Assembly (NCBI GenBank): GCA_025370055.1
Contig: CP073041.1
Coordinates: 4,372,272-4,436,271 of the forward strand
Origin: Woronichinia naegeliana WA131
GTDB lineage: Bacteria > Cyanobacteriota > Cyanobacteriia > Cyanobacteriales > Microcystaceae
DNA length: 64,000 bases
Direction: 5' to 3'
Position numbers and translations under genes: made by a program. Of the stretch, positions 19,563-28,178 are shown in pieces; position 1 is the first letter of the stretch; each line of letters opens with the position of its first letter. Under the pieces are notes generated by a model, which saw only the letters and a list, made by a program, of their open reading frames with translations, ran no database searches and had not been told where the DNA came from.

Positions 19563-20769
19563 TACTTAAACGACGGAGCAAGCCCAAATTATCAGCCGCA
19601 TTACCTTGACGCACTCGACTCGCATCCTCATTAAAAGTGACATCTAAAACCCAATGCAGACTATTTTCAATACTCCAGTGAGAACGAATCACATGGCTAT
19701 GACGTTCGGCATCCGTAGGAAGACTGCTAATATAATAGCGAAACGTCTCTGTTGTTTTATGACCGAATTGAGTTTTACTTTTAACCATCACAACAGTTGC
19801 TAAACCGACCCACTGATTTTGGCGATGCAATGCGGAAAGCTGATTGATTGACACTGTCCAGACTTGACGAGTTTCTAAACGGTAATGTCCTTTTTCTGTC
19901 TTCTCATGATAACTGTATTCAATTCCTTGCCAGTTCTGAGCGACCGCTTGTTTAAACCAATCCCTAACTTGTTTATTAAGTTTGCCCTGATTTCCTTTGA
20001 GAGCCAATACATAGTCACCTTCACCTTGCTTTATTTGTTTTGCGATTTCTGTCTGCGTTCCCATTGCATCTAGGGTTACTACTGCCCCCTTGATGTTAAG
20101 TAACTTCAGTAACAAGGGGACTGCTTTTATTTCATTAGATTTACTATCTACTTTCTTTTGCGCTAACATCAGTCCCCGCTCACTACTCCACGCACTTATG
20201 CTGTGTAACGCATTTAGTCCTTTTTCCCTATCATAAGAACCTCTTTTCGTTTTTCCATCTATCTGTATCAGCTCTATGTCCATTTTCTCCGTTAGACTGC
20301 TTATCCAGCTCAGAAAACTTTTTTCTAGTTCTTCTGTTTCCAACATTCCAAATACTCTTCCAAAGGTATCGTGAGAGGGAATTCCCTTTGGTAACTCTAG
20401 AAACATTTCTAGCCATTCTCGTTTGGCTTTGCCATAGGCTTCAATTGCTACGAAGCCATCTGCCCCTGACAATACTGCCAATATTCCTATGGTGACAATT
20501 GCTGTTAAGTTATGGTCTTGCCTTCTCCCTGTTCTCGGTTCTTTTAGGCACTGAAAATGTTTCAGTATGCTTCTTTTGATAATTTTGACTTCTTTTTCTT
20601 GTTGTGGGGTTAGAACTCTTGCGCCGAAGCCTTTTGCCATCTTTGACCTCACTCACTTACTTTTTTTAAATAATAGCCTTTTCTTCTCTTAGATGACTGC
20701 TTCTTTTTTACACTATATTTCTCTCTTTTTGTCTGTATTTTTTGTAACAAATAAGATGCGATTACCCTG

Positions 20770-20793
20770 GGGTTTGAGGTTTTTCTTAGTCAT
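20770..20793 (-). pseudogene. Cyanobactin precursor gene 1, truncated by ISAs1
   Basis: Reading leftward from ATG 20793, the first eight codons give MTKKNLKP, identical to the start of precursor 3, and then ISAs1 begins. The upstream 300 bases match those before precursor 3, including the promoter. The core and recognition sequences are lost. Confidence 0.8.
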
Positions 20794-20833
20794 GGTTTTG
20801 TGTCTCCACAATTAATGAATTTGACTTGGTAGC

Positions 20834-20863
20834 ACACTAAATTAAAGCTAGGCTACTTGTCAA
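20834..20863 (-). promoter_or_regulatory. Promoter of truncated cyanobactin precursor 1
   Basis: On the minus strand TTGACA (20863-20858), 18 bases, then TAGTGT (20839-20834), about 40 bases ahead of the start codon. Placed at the same distance as in precursor 3, where the sequence is nearly the same. Confidence 0.5.
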
Positions 20864-20992
20864 GTTTTTTTGAACAATTTCTAACCGAGTATTTCTAGTG
20901 AGCTTCTGTTAATAATTAAGCCCAAAATACTCACCTCAAAAAATCTAAATCTCGTTTTACTTTTCCAAGGGTGCCAGGTATCCGAAAGCCCC

Positions 20993-21019
20993 GAACTGAC
21001 TAGGATTGTGAGTCAATTC
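20993..21019 (-). other. Conserved stem-loop after cyanobactin precursor 2
   Basis: GAATTGACT, a 9-base loop, and AGTCAGTTC pair over nine positions. The same 27 bases occur at 24475-24501 after precursor 3. It lies downstream of the precursor stop and upstream of the next promoter; it may protect or end the transcript. Confidence 0.5.
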
Positions 21020-22191
21020 ATAGAGGCGAACCGTGCGCCAAGGGAGACAGAACAGCAATTCCAAATTCAGAATGTAGTCAAAGATACAAAAGGCTCAATG
21101 TATTTACTGGCAAGGGTTTTGCTATGAAAATTGCCAATTAATCAACTAGGAAGAATTCGAGACAGCGAGAGAAACTGAGTCATCAAGCATAAAATCTAAA
21201 AGATGATGCCAGCTTTCAAAGAACAGATATTTGGTCAAAGAGAGAATATCTTGAAAGAATCCCTTATGAGTGCCGCGTTGGACGCGAATTCTCTGGTAAC
21301 GTTCATCAACCAAACCTAAAACCGTGTGCAAGAGAAAAGCCAGCAAATTCAGGGTAAGCAAAACAGAGGCGAGGTGTTGTTTACCATGCCCAAAATTATG
21401 CTCTAAGTGATAGCCTCGATTTTTGAGAATATTGTGATTCTCGTTCTCAGTACGCCAACGAGTCCGTCCAGCACGACAGACATCAAGAACGATGTGAGGG
21501 GTGAGAAAATGATTGGTAATCCAACTATTGTGATAAAGAAGTTGAGCATCGGATTCGCGGTGGATTTTTAGCTCACACCAGTTAACCAACAAAGCAGGCT
21601 GTTGGTCTCGCAGGGGAATCTGATTGAGATAACGGCAGTGCCAAATCTCGAAATACTTCCCATTCCAACGTCGGTGTTGAGTGGTTTTGACTTCTCCATT
21701 AGCTTCTAAATAGTTTAACCATTCATAGAGTGTGGGATGAGAAGTCGGTAAACAGACGAAGATAAAGTTGAAATCGTGGTCGAGACAGTGCTGACAAGTG
21801 GGCTGACGACTGTACAAGTCATCCCCTAGCAGAGTTATCTTCTGTCCCGCAAACAAACTAGCATGGTTACTTATCCAACGTTTCGCCGCATTTTGCTCAC
21901 AATCTTGCTTTTCAGAACCGTCTTGAGGGGTGATAAATTCAGGGGGTAAGGAAAAAACTGATTCATGGTCTGGGGAAACAATCACGGGCAATAATGCCTG
22001 ATGGAAGTAGGTGACTTTTCCCTGTTTTGACGTTTTGGTTGAACAGCATGGACAATTTACTTTTTCCGAACTGTAGTAATTTGTCCCATCCATTGCTACT
22101 AGAAGATTTCCCCTCAATATTTCATAGGCTTTCAAGAATCCCATGCTCCTCAATGCTTGGTAAATTAACCCAAACAAAGGGAATAGACTAC

Positions 22192-23640
22192 CATCCGTGT
22201 CAACTTAAAGGAATGGGTTCCCAAATTTGTTGATTGAGAGCGGCCTTTTCTCGATGTCGCTTTCTCTCAGCTTTGACCAAACCAAATAACTTAGCACGTT
22301 CAGCCAGATAGGTTACTGTATCAGGCTTTTCTCCTCTAGCAATAGCCTTCGCTACATAGTATAGACTCCGAAACACCATCTCTACTGAGATTTTTTCTTT
22401 CGGTTGATTTAGAGCAATCGCCACTTCCCCTACCAATTGATTTAAGACCGTATAGAAAATCAAAGTGCAAATAATCTGGATTTGGACACCATTCTTATTA
22501 CCTACCCATAAATAGGCTAGTCCTAAAAGTCTTTTCGTTAATAAAAAGGCTTCTTCGATTGTCCATCGTCTTCGATATAAATCACAGACCTCTTCGGCGG
22601 ACAGTTGTTCGGGAGACAACACATTTGTTAAATACTGATACCAGATTGTTCCCCATAATACTGAGACTAATCTCACCGGATGCTTGCAAGGATTAGAACG
22701 GTAATTTCCCATAATGATAATCTCATCTCTGTAATGACTACCTTGAGACAATACTTGTTTGGTTTTGTAAGATGTACCCGCTCTAAATCTGGTTAGAAAA
22801 AACTTTTTAGCTTCTGTTAACAAATCAAACCACACAAAGCTAAAAAATCCCATATCTACAAGAATTAAACCATTTTCTGGTAATTTAGCTGCCAATTCTT
22901 CACACCATATTTTATCATTTGATTTATCATTTTCTGTGTACCATAAAGTAACGGGTCTTTGGGTAAAGGCTTCCACTACCATCATTATTTTACCCCCCAA
23001 TTTACTCTTTTCTTCTTTACTTATTTTCATATTTTTCCTTATCTGCTCTAGCGTTGAGCCATCTGCTATCCACACTGCACTAAACTTTTCTCTTATTTTT
23101 TCCCATTTTTCTCCTACTTGGAGCTTCTTCCCTTTTTCGGCTGCTTTTTCTAACACTCCTTTTAGTAATATTGCAAATATTTCGGCTGGCACATTCATCA
23201 TTCTTTTTGATACTGCCTGTTTGCTTACTTTTAATGATGCTACCCATAGCAATCCCTCTTCCTCTAACAGTCTTACCGCTTCACTTATACCCGCTATTTG
23301 ACGATACACTATACTTAACACTAATGCCACCATTACTGGTAAATTTAATACCCTATCTCTCATCATTTTCTCATGAGTTCCCTGTAAATATTTTAATGGT
23401 GTAAACATTGTGGGTTCTAGTAATTCAAACAACTCTTTTGTTATTTCAGGGATTTCTACCCCTGGCTGATTTGTCTTACGACGTAAGTCTGGGTTTCCTT
23501 TTCTCCGAGGATGTTGTCTTGCCATTTGTTTTTTGCTCACTTTTTTATATACTAACCTTTTTTTCAGCCTACTCTTACTTCCGCCTGCTTTTAGGCTAAT
23601 CTTTTGTGAGTAGGCATTTTGGCTTAAGTTGACACCAATG
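22192..23640 (-). mobile_element. IS4-family element (1449 bp)
   Basis: Ends CATCCGTGTCAACTTAA and the complement of CATTGGTGTCAACTTAA, with a 9-bp duplication ATAGACTAC (22183-22191, 23641-23649). A 195-bp MITE with the same two ends is at 52100-52294. Confidence 0.9.
22200..23540 (-). CDS. IS4-family transposase (intact)
   Basis: A 446-residue DDE transposase. WIADGSTLEQIRK and ILVDMGFFSF supply the two aspartates, and YRRRWTIEEAFLLTKRLLGL the Y-(2)-R-(3)-E-(6)-K signature of IS4. No frameshift or stop is visible, so this copy may be active and could supply transposase to the related MITE. The stop codon lies 9 bases inside the left end. Confidence 0.9.
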   Translation of the reverse strand: MSKKQMARQHPRRKGNPDLRRKTNQPGVEIPEITKELFELLEPTMFTPLKYLQGTHEKMMRDRVLNLPVMVALVLSIVYRQIAGISEAVRLLEEEGLLWVASLKVSKQAVSKRMMNVPAEIFAILLKGVLEKAAEKGKKLQVGEKWEKIREKFSAVWIADGSTLEQIRKNMKISKEEKSKLGGKIMMVVEAFTQRPVTLWYTENDKSNDKIWCEELAAKLPENGLILVDMGFFSFVWFDLLTEAKKFFLTRFRAGTSYKTKQVLSQGSHYRDEIIIMGNYRSNPCKHPVRLVSVLWGTIWYQYLTNVLSPEQLSAEEVCDLYRRRWTIEEAFLLTKRLLGLAYLWVGNKNGVQIQIICTLIFYTVLNQLVGEVAIALNQPKEKISVEMVFRSLYYVAKAIARGEKPDTVTYLAERAKLFGLVKAERKRHREKAALNQQIWEPIPLS

Positions 23641-24090
23641 ATAGACTACTCGCTGCTACCCCATCCACAATGTTGCGAATCTGTTCTACTGTTGGTATTT
23701 TTTCTAGTCCAAACAAGCTCTGAGCATTATCTCGCCCACAACGGCTGTTAAGCTGACGTTGGTACTCTAAAAATGACTCATTTTGCATAAAAAAGGCGGC
23801 AAATGCCCCCAGTATCGCCTCTCTTAGACTATATTTCGTTGCATTACTAACCGAACGGGGGTCATCTATCTTCCCAATGACCTCGTTTAAACAGTGAACG
23901 ATTCCGTCAAAACTTAGGTCGTTTACTTCCATCTTTCTCTCTGCAAAATCAGTAGACACTTTTCTCTTTATTCATAACTTCCTATAGGTCAAAGTTTTTC
24001 TGTCTCTATTTATACCATTTGAATTTGGAATTGCTGGAGACAGAAAAAGACTTTTGACACTTTTTGAGGTGAGTGCTAGAATCAAGTGAG

Positions 24091-24252
24091 CTACTCCGCG
24101 TCGTCGCCCGCAAAAGGATATGAACAACACCCCCCACTCATAATCGCAAGGGGTGTCAGCCCTGTACCCATACCACCCTCAGCCGAGGAAGTGGTATTAA
24201 TTTCCCGTTGTACAGGTGCGGCTTGTTGGGGTGTGAGATTTTTCTTCGTCAT
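24091..24252 (-). CDS. Cyanobactin precursor peptide 2 (core LAIMSGGCCSYP)
   Basis: A 53-residue ORF from ATG 24252 to TAG 24091. The leader MTKKNLTPQQAAPVQRE is the conserved leader of anacyclamide/kawaguchipeptin-type (PatE-like) cyanobactin precursors, and the tail FAGDDAE is their macrocyclase recognition end. Between a conserved GTGLTP and the tail lies the variable core LAIMSGGCCSYP. It ends in proline, as PatG-type macrocyclases require, and has two adjacent cysteines that could become thiazol(in)es. GGAGA lies about 10 bases before the ATG. The exact N-terminal cleavage point is inferred. No protease, cyclodehydratase or prenyltransferase gene is in the window. Confidence 0.9.
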   Translation of the reverse strand: MTKKNLTPQQAAPVQREINTTSSAEGGMGTGLTPLAIMSGGCCSYPFAGDDAE

Positions 24253-24286
24253 GGTTTTGTGTCTCCACATTTTAAGAATTGAGGGT

Positions 24287-24317
24287 ATTCTAACTTACAT
24301 GCTTTAGGGTTTGTCGA
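24287..24317 (-). promoter_or_regulatory. Promoter of cyanobactin precursor 2
   Basis: Minus strand TCGACA (24317-24312), 19 bases, TAGAAT (24292-24287), 35-40 bases ahead of the ATG. Less consensus-like than the promoters of precursors 1 and 3. Confidence 0.45.
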
Positions 24318-24474
24318 GTTTTTATGATAGATTTTTATGATATTCCTAATTAATATTTTCTATTTTCTACAATACTAAATCAAAGTTTTCTACAATACCA
24401 AACCCCAAAACACTCACCCCAAAAAATTTAAGTCTCGTCTTGTTCAAACCCCATACCAGATATGGTCAAGCCCC

Positions 24475-24501
24475 GAACTGACTAGGATTGTGAGTCAATT
24501 C
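24475..24501 (-). other. Conserved stem-loop after cyanobactin precursor 3
   Basis: Same 27-base inverted repeat as at 20993-21019 (stem GAATTGACT/AGTCAGTTC), about 80 bases after the precursor stop. A weaker hairpin with ACACTT/AAGTGT arms followed by a T-rich run lies closer to the stop (about 24528-24560). Confidence 0.5.
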
Positions 24502-24580
24502 GTTGATGCGAATCGTGCGCCCTGGCAAGTAGAAAAAGACTTTCGACACTTTTTTGAGGTAAGTGTTAGGATGAAACGGA

Positions 24581-24724
24581 CTATTCCGCATCGCCGCCCG
24601 CAAAAGGATCCCAACCGTACCATTCTAGTTGAGGTGTCAGCCCTGTACCACTTTCGGAGGATGTGGTATTAATTTCCCGTTGCACAGGAGCGGCTTGTTG
24701 GGGTTTGAGATTTTTCTTAGTCAT
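24581..24724 (-). CDS. Cyanobactin precursor peptide 3 (core QLEWYGWDP)
   Basis: A 47-residue ORF from ATG 24724 to TAG 24581. It has the leader MTKKNLKPQQAAPVQRE, the conserved GTGLTP, the variable core QLEWYGWDP ending in proline, and the tail FAGGDAE. The core has two tryptophans and a tyrosine but no Cys, Ser or Thr. A product would therefore be a plain macrocycle or a prenylated one (kawaguchipeptin-like Trp prenylation is known for such precursors) rather than a thiazole peptide. Leader and tail match precursor 2 while the core differs completely, the hallmark of this family. GGAG about 10 bases upstream of the ATG. Confidence 0.92.
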   Translation of the reverse strand: MTKKNLKPQQAAPVQREINTTSSESGTGLTPQLEWYGWDPFAGGDAE

Positions 24725-24771
24725 GGTTTTGTGTCTCCACATTTGATGAGATTTGAATTAGTAATAATTCA

Positions 24772-24801
24772 ATCCTAAATTAAAGCTAGTCCACTTGTCA
24801 A
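24772..24801 (-). promoter_or_regulatory. Promoter of cyanobactin precursor 3
   Basis: Minus strand TTGACA (24801-24796), an 18-base spacer, TAGGAT (24777-24772), giving a leader of about 40 bases before ATG 24724. The block CTTGACAAGT and GCTTTAATT is shared with the promoter of precursor 1. Confidence 0.6.
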
Positions 24802-25358
24802 GATTTTTTTGCAACATTTTTTACCGAATATTTTCGGTTAGATTCTACCTACAATCAACCGAAAGAAAACTTGTAAATTTTCTAATTCTAATGAAAACAA
24901 AAAAATAGAATAAAACTTTCATACATTAAAAAGCTGTTGAACAGTCAACTTTAATTTAGGGAAAAGTAAAGATTTAATTTCCTGTTCATCTGTGAATTCT
25001 GTAACCTCATAAAAACCAGAAACCAATAATAAAACCGAAACTTTTTCAATTTCTGGATCAATAATCCAATATTCAGGAATTTCTCTAACTGCATATTCAG
25101 AACGCTTATAGCGGTAGTCATCATCAGAATTATTCGGGCTAACAATTTCTATTGCTAAGAGAGGGGGATTTTCTAAAACGGCGGTGGACATTGTTCTGAG
25201 TTCTTGACATTGCTCCTCTGACAAAATGACCAGATCAGGAATTCTTGATTTTCTTTTAGCGGTTCTTACTCCTACAGTTCCAGGCATCACTTTCCATTGC
25301 TGTTTTAGTTTATTAATTTCTTGTTCCAAAATTGTAAAAAGAAAATGTAAAATTAAGG

Positions 25359-26748
25359 GGGTGCGACCTTTAGTTGATAAAAGCTGTTGTAATCAGGGTT
25401 CTACAGGGAACCCATATTGATCAAGTTTTGCCCAAAATTGACTCCATCGTTCCTTGGTCAATACCAAAGCTCGTAGGCTCAAAATAATTCCTGCTCCTTT
25501 TTCCTTCCATCGCATCCCTGAACAACATAATCGTTGTTTGACCAACGTCTTACAAGCTGCTTCCGTAACACCTGAACCAATCGGATACTTTTTCTCTATG
25601 TATTCAGCATAATCCATTTGATGCTGATGATTCTCGTAATAAGTAATCGCCGCTTGTAGTTTCTCGGTAAGATTCTTAGAATGACTTTTTTCTTCTTTGA
25701 CTTCTTTCATCAGATTTAGCAGTTCTCCTGCTTTTCCTTTTTCATGCTTGAGTTCTCGACAATTTTCAGTCAACCATTCTTTTTGTTTTGACACTGTATT
25801 CGGATGCAACGCTTCTGCCAAGGCACCTAAGTAACCAGAGGCATGATAGAAATCTAATATCTGTTCTTCCGTTTGCTTTTCTAAAAACTTCCAATTTGAT
25901 TCTGCCCCGTCTGCTATCCCGACCAATGTTGCCTCTGGATAACGTTTTTTCGCTCGCTCAATTTCTCTTTCTAATCTTTCTAGAAAACTCTTTTTTCCAT
26001 ACTCTGGTGCCGCACCTAGATAGATTGTAGGTTGACGTTCGCCTTCACTATCGTATAGGGAAACGGTTCCCACCATTGCTTCACGGTAGCCATCCTCACA
26101 CATCAGCATACAGGTTCCATCTAATCCTATTCCCACTGTTGCAATTTGGCTATCCTCCTTGGGCGGGGCATAACTCCACGCTTCTTCTTTTGCCTGTACC
26201 ACACTTCCTACTGCTTCACTCAATCTTTGGATATAGGATAGCGCTACTTTTCTACCATGATTTTCTAATAAATCATTTTTCACCTCTTTGCCTGCCATCC
26301 CTGACATTTTTGAGGATACCTGTTTTGCCAATAATGGCGTTGATGTTATGATTATCCTTGCTTCTCTTTCTAAGGGGCAATACGTTTTTCCTCAAAGGTG
26401 AACGCTGATATACATGACGATTCACTATAACCTCACCATAAGGTGTTTGATATTCTTTCGGTTGCTCTCCCTTACTCTTCCAGATTTCTTCACCGATTTT
26501 TAAGGGTGAACCATCTGTATCTAAATATTTCAAGGCTTCTTTGCTGGCGATGCAACCTACTTCGTTTAAGCCTTTTTGAATATTTATTTCTGTATCCAAC
26601 ATTGAACGACTGAGTTCTAATGTTAGTTCTATTTTTATCTTTGAACCCTCTACATTAATTAGTTTTGCTGTCATCATTGTTTCCTCTTTGTCACTTTTCA
26701 TCTCATGTTAACACTTTTCTTTTCCTTCATCAACTAAAGGTCACACCC
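25359..26748 (-). mobile_element. ISKra4-type element, copy B (1390 bp)
   Basis: Complete from GGGTGCGACC to the complement of GGGTGTGACC. Its right end joins directly to an internal point of copy C, and only the pair B+C is flanked by the 8-bp duplication AATTAAGG. This fits one element that inserted into another, followed by recombination between the homologous parts. Confidence 0.85.
25393..26701 (-). CDS. ISKra4-type transposase, two frames (copy B)
   Basis: Frame one spans 26701-26273 and frame two continues to 25393, with the same +1 arrangement as copy A (CCT TTG AGG AAA AAC zero frame). Sequence is almost identical to copy A; differences include RQPTIYL for RQHTIYL. Confidence 0.75.
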
Positions 26749-27020
26749 CTTCCAGATTTCTTCACCGATTTTTAAGGGTGAACCATCTGTATCTAAATAT
26801 TTCAAGGCTTCTTTGCTGGCGATGCAACCTACTTCGTTTAAGCCTTTTTGAATATTTATTTCTGTATCCAACATTGAACGACTGAGTTCTAATGTTAGTT
26901 CTATTTTTATCTTTGAACCCTCTACATTAATTAGTTTTGCTGTCATCATTGTTTCCTCTTTGTCACTTTTCATCTCATGTTAACACTTTTCTTTTCCTTC
27001 ATCAACTAAAGGTCACACCC
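26749..27020 (-). mobile_element. ISKra4-type fragment C (272 bp)
   Basis: Carries only the 5' end and the first 75 or so codons of the transposase (MKSDKEETMMTAKLINVEG ... GEEIWKG). Its outer end is the true terminus, followed by AATTAAGG at 27021. Confidence 0.88.
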
Positions 27021-27176
27021 AATTAAGGCATGAAAACCACTGGCAGTAGGCATAAGTTTTAATTCTCCGTTAACTAATTCATATTTATTATCCGTACCAT
27101 CACTATAAACTAGATATTCTTCAAAGGAATAGGTTTTAGTTAGTAATTGAACCATGTTTGATTGACTCCTATTAAA

Positions 27177-27286
27177 TTAATTAGCATTTAAAATATCTAA
27201 AATCCGTAGTTTGAGTTGTCCAAAGGTCGGCGATCGCACTAAATCATCGTTACTAAAATTACCGACTGTTGTATAAACACTATTTA
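27177..27286 (-). pseudogene. C-terminal fragment of a Uma2-like gene
   Basis: A minus-strand frame enters from the IS junction and reads NSVYTTVGNFSNDDLVRSPT then FGQLKLRILDILNAN, ending at TAA 27179-27177, 22 bases upstream of the Uma2 start. The final pattern (GNF...VRSPTFGQLKL) resembles Uma2 C-termini, but this is tentative. It is cut off by the IS5/IS1182-like fragment. Confidence 0.45.
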
Positions 27287-27822
27287 GGGCTTGCTGAAAA
27301 AGTCAAAAAACGAAAGAAATGTGGGTTAGGGAAGTATGGACTGAAAAAGCATAGATAACTTATCCTTATGGAAACAAATCAAAATACAGATTTTGTTTAA
27401 TCTATTGTTCCTTTCTGTCTAAAAAGGTCAACACAAATCACTCCTCACAAAAGAGAGGAAAATTAACACCATTTTTCACAAGAAAAACGACTCTACAACT
27501 TTTTACTTTTTGTCTTCTGAAGTAGAGTAGAAAGATTCATTACCAAAAAGTTCATCGCAATTACCGTTTCCGAGGTCTCAGGTAGTTTGGCCATCACTCG
27601 ACCAAGACTAAATTTCCTCTTTCCCTGTCCGAATTTACCCTCAATGGCATTACGCACTCTTTCATCTGAGCGTGCCTCTTTCTTTTTTTCTTTGCTCACC
27701 TCTTTCGGCGGTCTTCCCAATCGGAGACCACTCATTCTTATATCCCTTTCTTTACAATAAGCTCGATTCGCTTTTGTTCGATAGATTTTATCCACATGAA
27801 CCGATTCCGGATAACATCCTGT
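27287..27822 (-). mobile_element. IS5/IS1182-like fragment (3' third)
   Basis: Starts at the GGGCTTGCTGAAAAAG terminus and contains the C-terminal 110 codons of the transposase (GCYPESVHVDKIY ... KTKSKKL, 27493-27822). It is cut at 27822 by the IS66 left end. Confidence 0.85.
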
Positions 27823-28178
27823 GTAATTAGTCACCGCAATAAAGAAGGAAATTATTGAGAATGAGAAGCAAATGAAAAAAGTAAAGAATAATGAAGAAAG
27901 GAAAGGCGGTTAAAGAGATAGGTTAGAATAGGGAGACTATGAAAAAACTAGACCCAGTTCCAGACTTAAACCAAGAAGAAGTGAAAATGCCATGGCAAAA
28001 AGAAGTGGCAAAAGATTGGTATGAAGATTATCAGAAAGAAAAAGAAGAGAACGAAAAGCTGAGAAAAGAATTGGTAGAGTTAAAGAAAGAGATAGAAAAG
28101 TTGAAAGAAAAGCTGAAAAAGCTTAACCAAAGAACGAGTGAAAATAGCTCTCAGCCCCCAAGCAGTGACGGTTACAAA

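Larger units (their letters stand above)
17761..20640 (-). pseudogene. ISAs1 transposase split by copy H
   Basis: The main part (20640 down to 19563) begins [18 protein letters not shown] and has the ISAs1 signatures [50 protein letters not shown] and [19 protein letters not shown]. Copy H interrupts it after GLLRRLS, within TACTTA. The missing tail (INLLKHEPSQKS ... LAASSRE) lies at 17873-17761. Excision of H would rebuild the whole gene. A GTG at 20652 is an alternative start. Confidence 0.88.
17356..20769 (-). mobile_element. ISAs1-family element interrupted twice
   Basis: Ends CAGGGTAATCGCATATTAG at 17356 and the complement CAGGGTAATCGCATCTTA at 20769. Removing the MITE (17523-17732), the IS5/IS1182-like copy H (17880-19562) and their 6-bp duplications leaves about 1509 bp, normal for ISAs1. 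The left flank is IS1634 and the right flank the eighth codon of a cyanobactin precursor gene. The flanks share no duplication, so a deletion or recombination followed insertion. Confidence 0.85.
21146..23959 (-). pseudogene. ISNCY-type transposase split by IS4 element
   Basis: The N-terminal part (23959 to 23641) reads VIGKIDDPRSVSNATKYSL ... SLFGLEKIPTVEQIRNIVDG, and the C-terminal part (22182 to 21146) reads LFGLIYQALRSMGFL ... MDGTNYYSSEKVNCPCC ... RWRTENENHNILKNRGYHLEHNFGHG. Joining them across the 9-bp duplication gives exactly 451 codons plus stop. The zinc-like CPCC motif and the pattern of acidic residues match transposases filed as ISNCY. Inactive now. Confidence 0.85.
21053..24036 (-). 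mobile_element. ISNCY-type element containing a nested IS4 element
   Basis: Ends CAGCAATTCCAAATTC on both sides (inverted), with a 9-bp duplication GAGACAGAA (21044-21052, 24037-24045). Without the nested element it is about 1526 bp. It was inserted between two cyanobactin precursor genes, in the conserved spacer. Confidence 0.85.
24919..27155 (-). pseudogene. Uma2-family nuclease gene interrupted by ISKra4 elements
   Basis: The start is ATG 27155 (MVQLLTKTYSFEEYLVYSDG). The first 45 codons run to 27021; the rest (LHFLFTILEQEINKLK ... LFNV) runs from 25350 to 24919. The block between is bordered by AATTAAGG (25351-25358 and 27021-27028). Joined, the gene is exactly 188 codons plus stop, the usual Uma2 length. 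It has the PD-(D/E)XK-like features YELVNGEL, PDLVILSEE and LAIEIVSPNN. Uma2 proteins are abundant in cyanobacteria and of unsettled role. The lower part might be translated from an internal start (MEQEIN...) but lacks the N-terminal half of the fold. Confidence 0.85.

Noticed and set aside
22027-22233. Plus-strand 68-codon frame as a peptide gene in the IS nest
   Set aside because: Crosses the IS4 left end and its target duplication, so it did not exist before insertion.
24490-24672. 60-codon plus-strand frame over cyanobactin precursor 3
   Set aside because: Antisense to the precursor; the minus-strand reading has leader, core, tail, ribosome-binding site and promoter.
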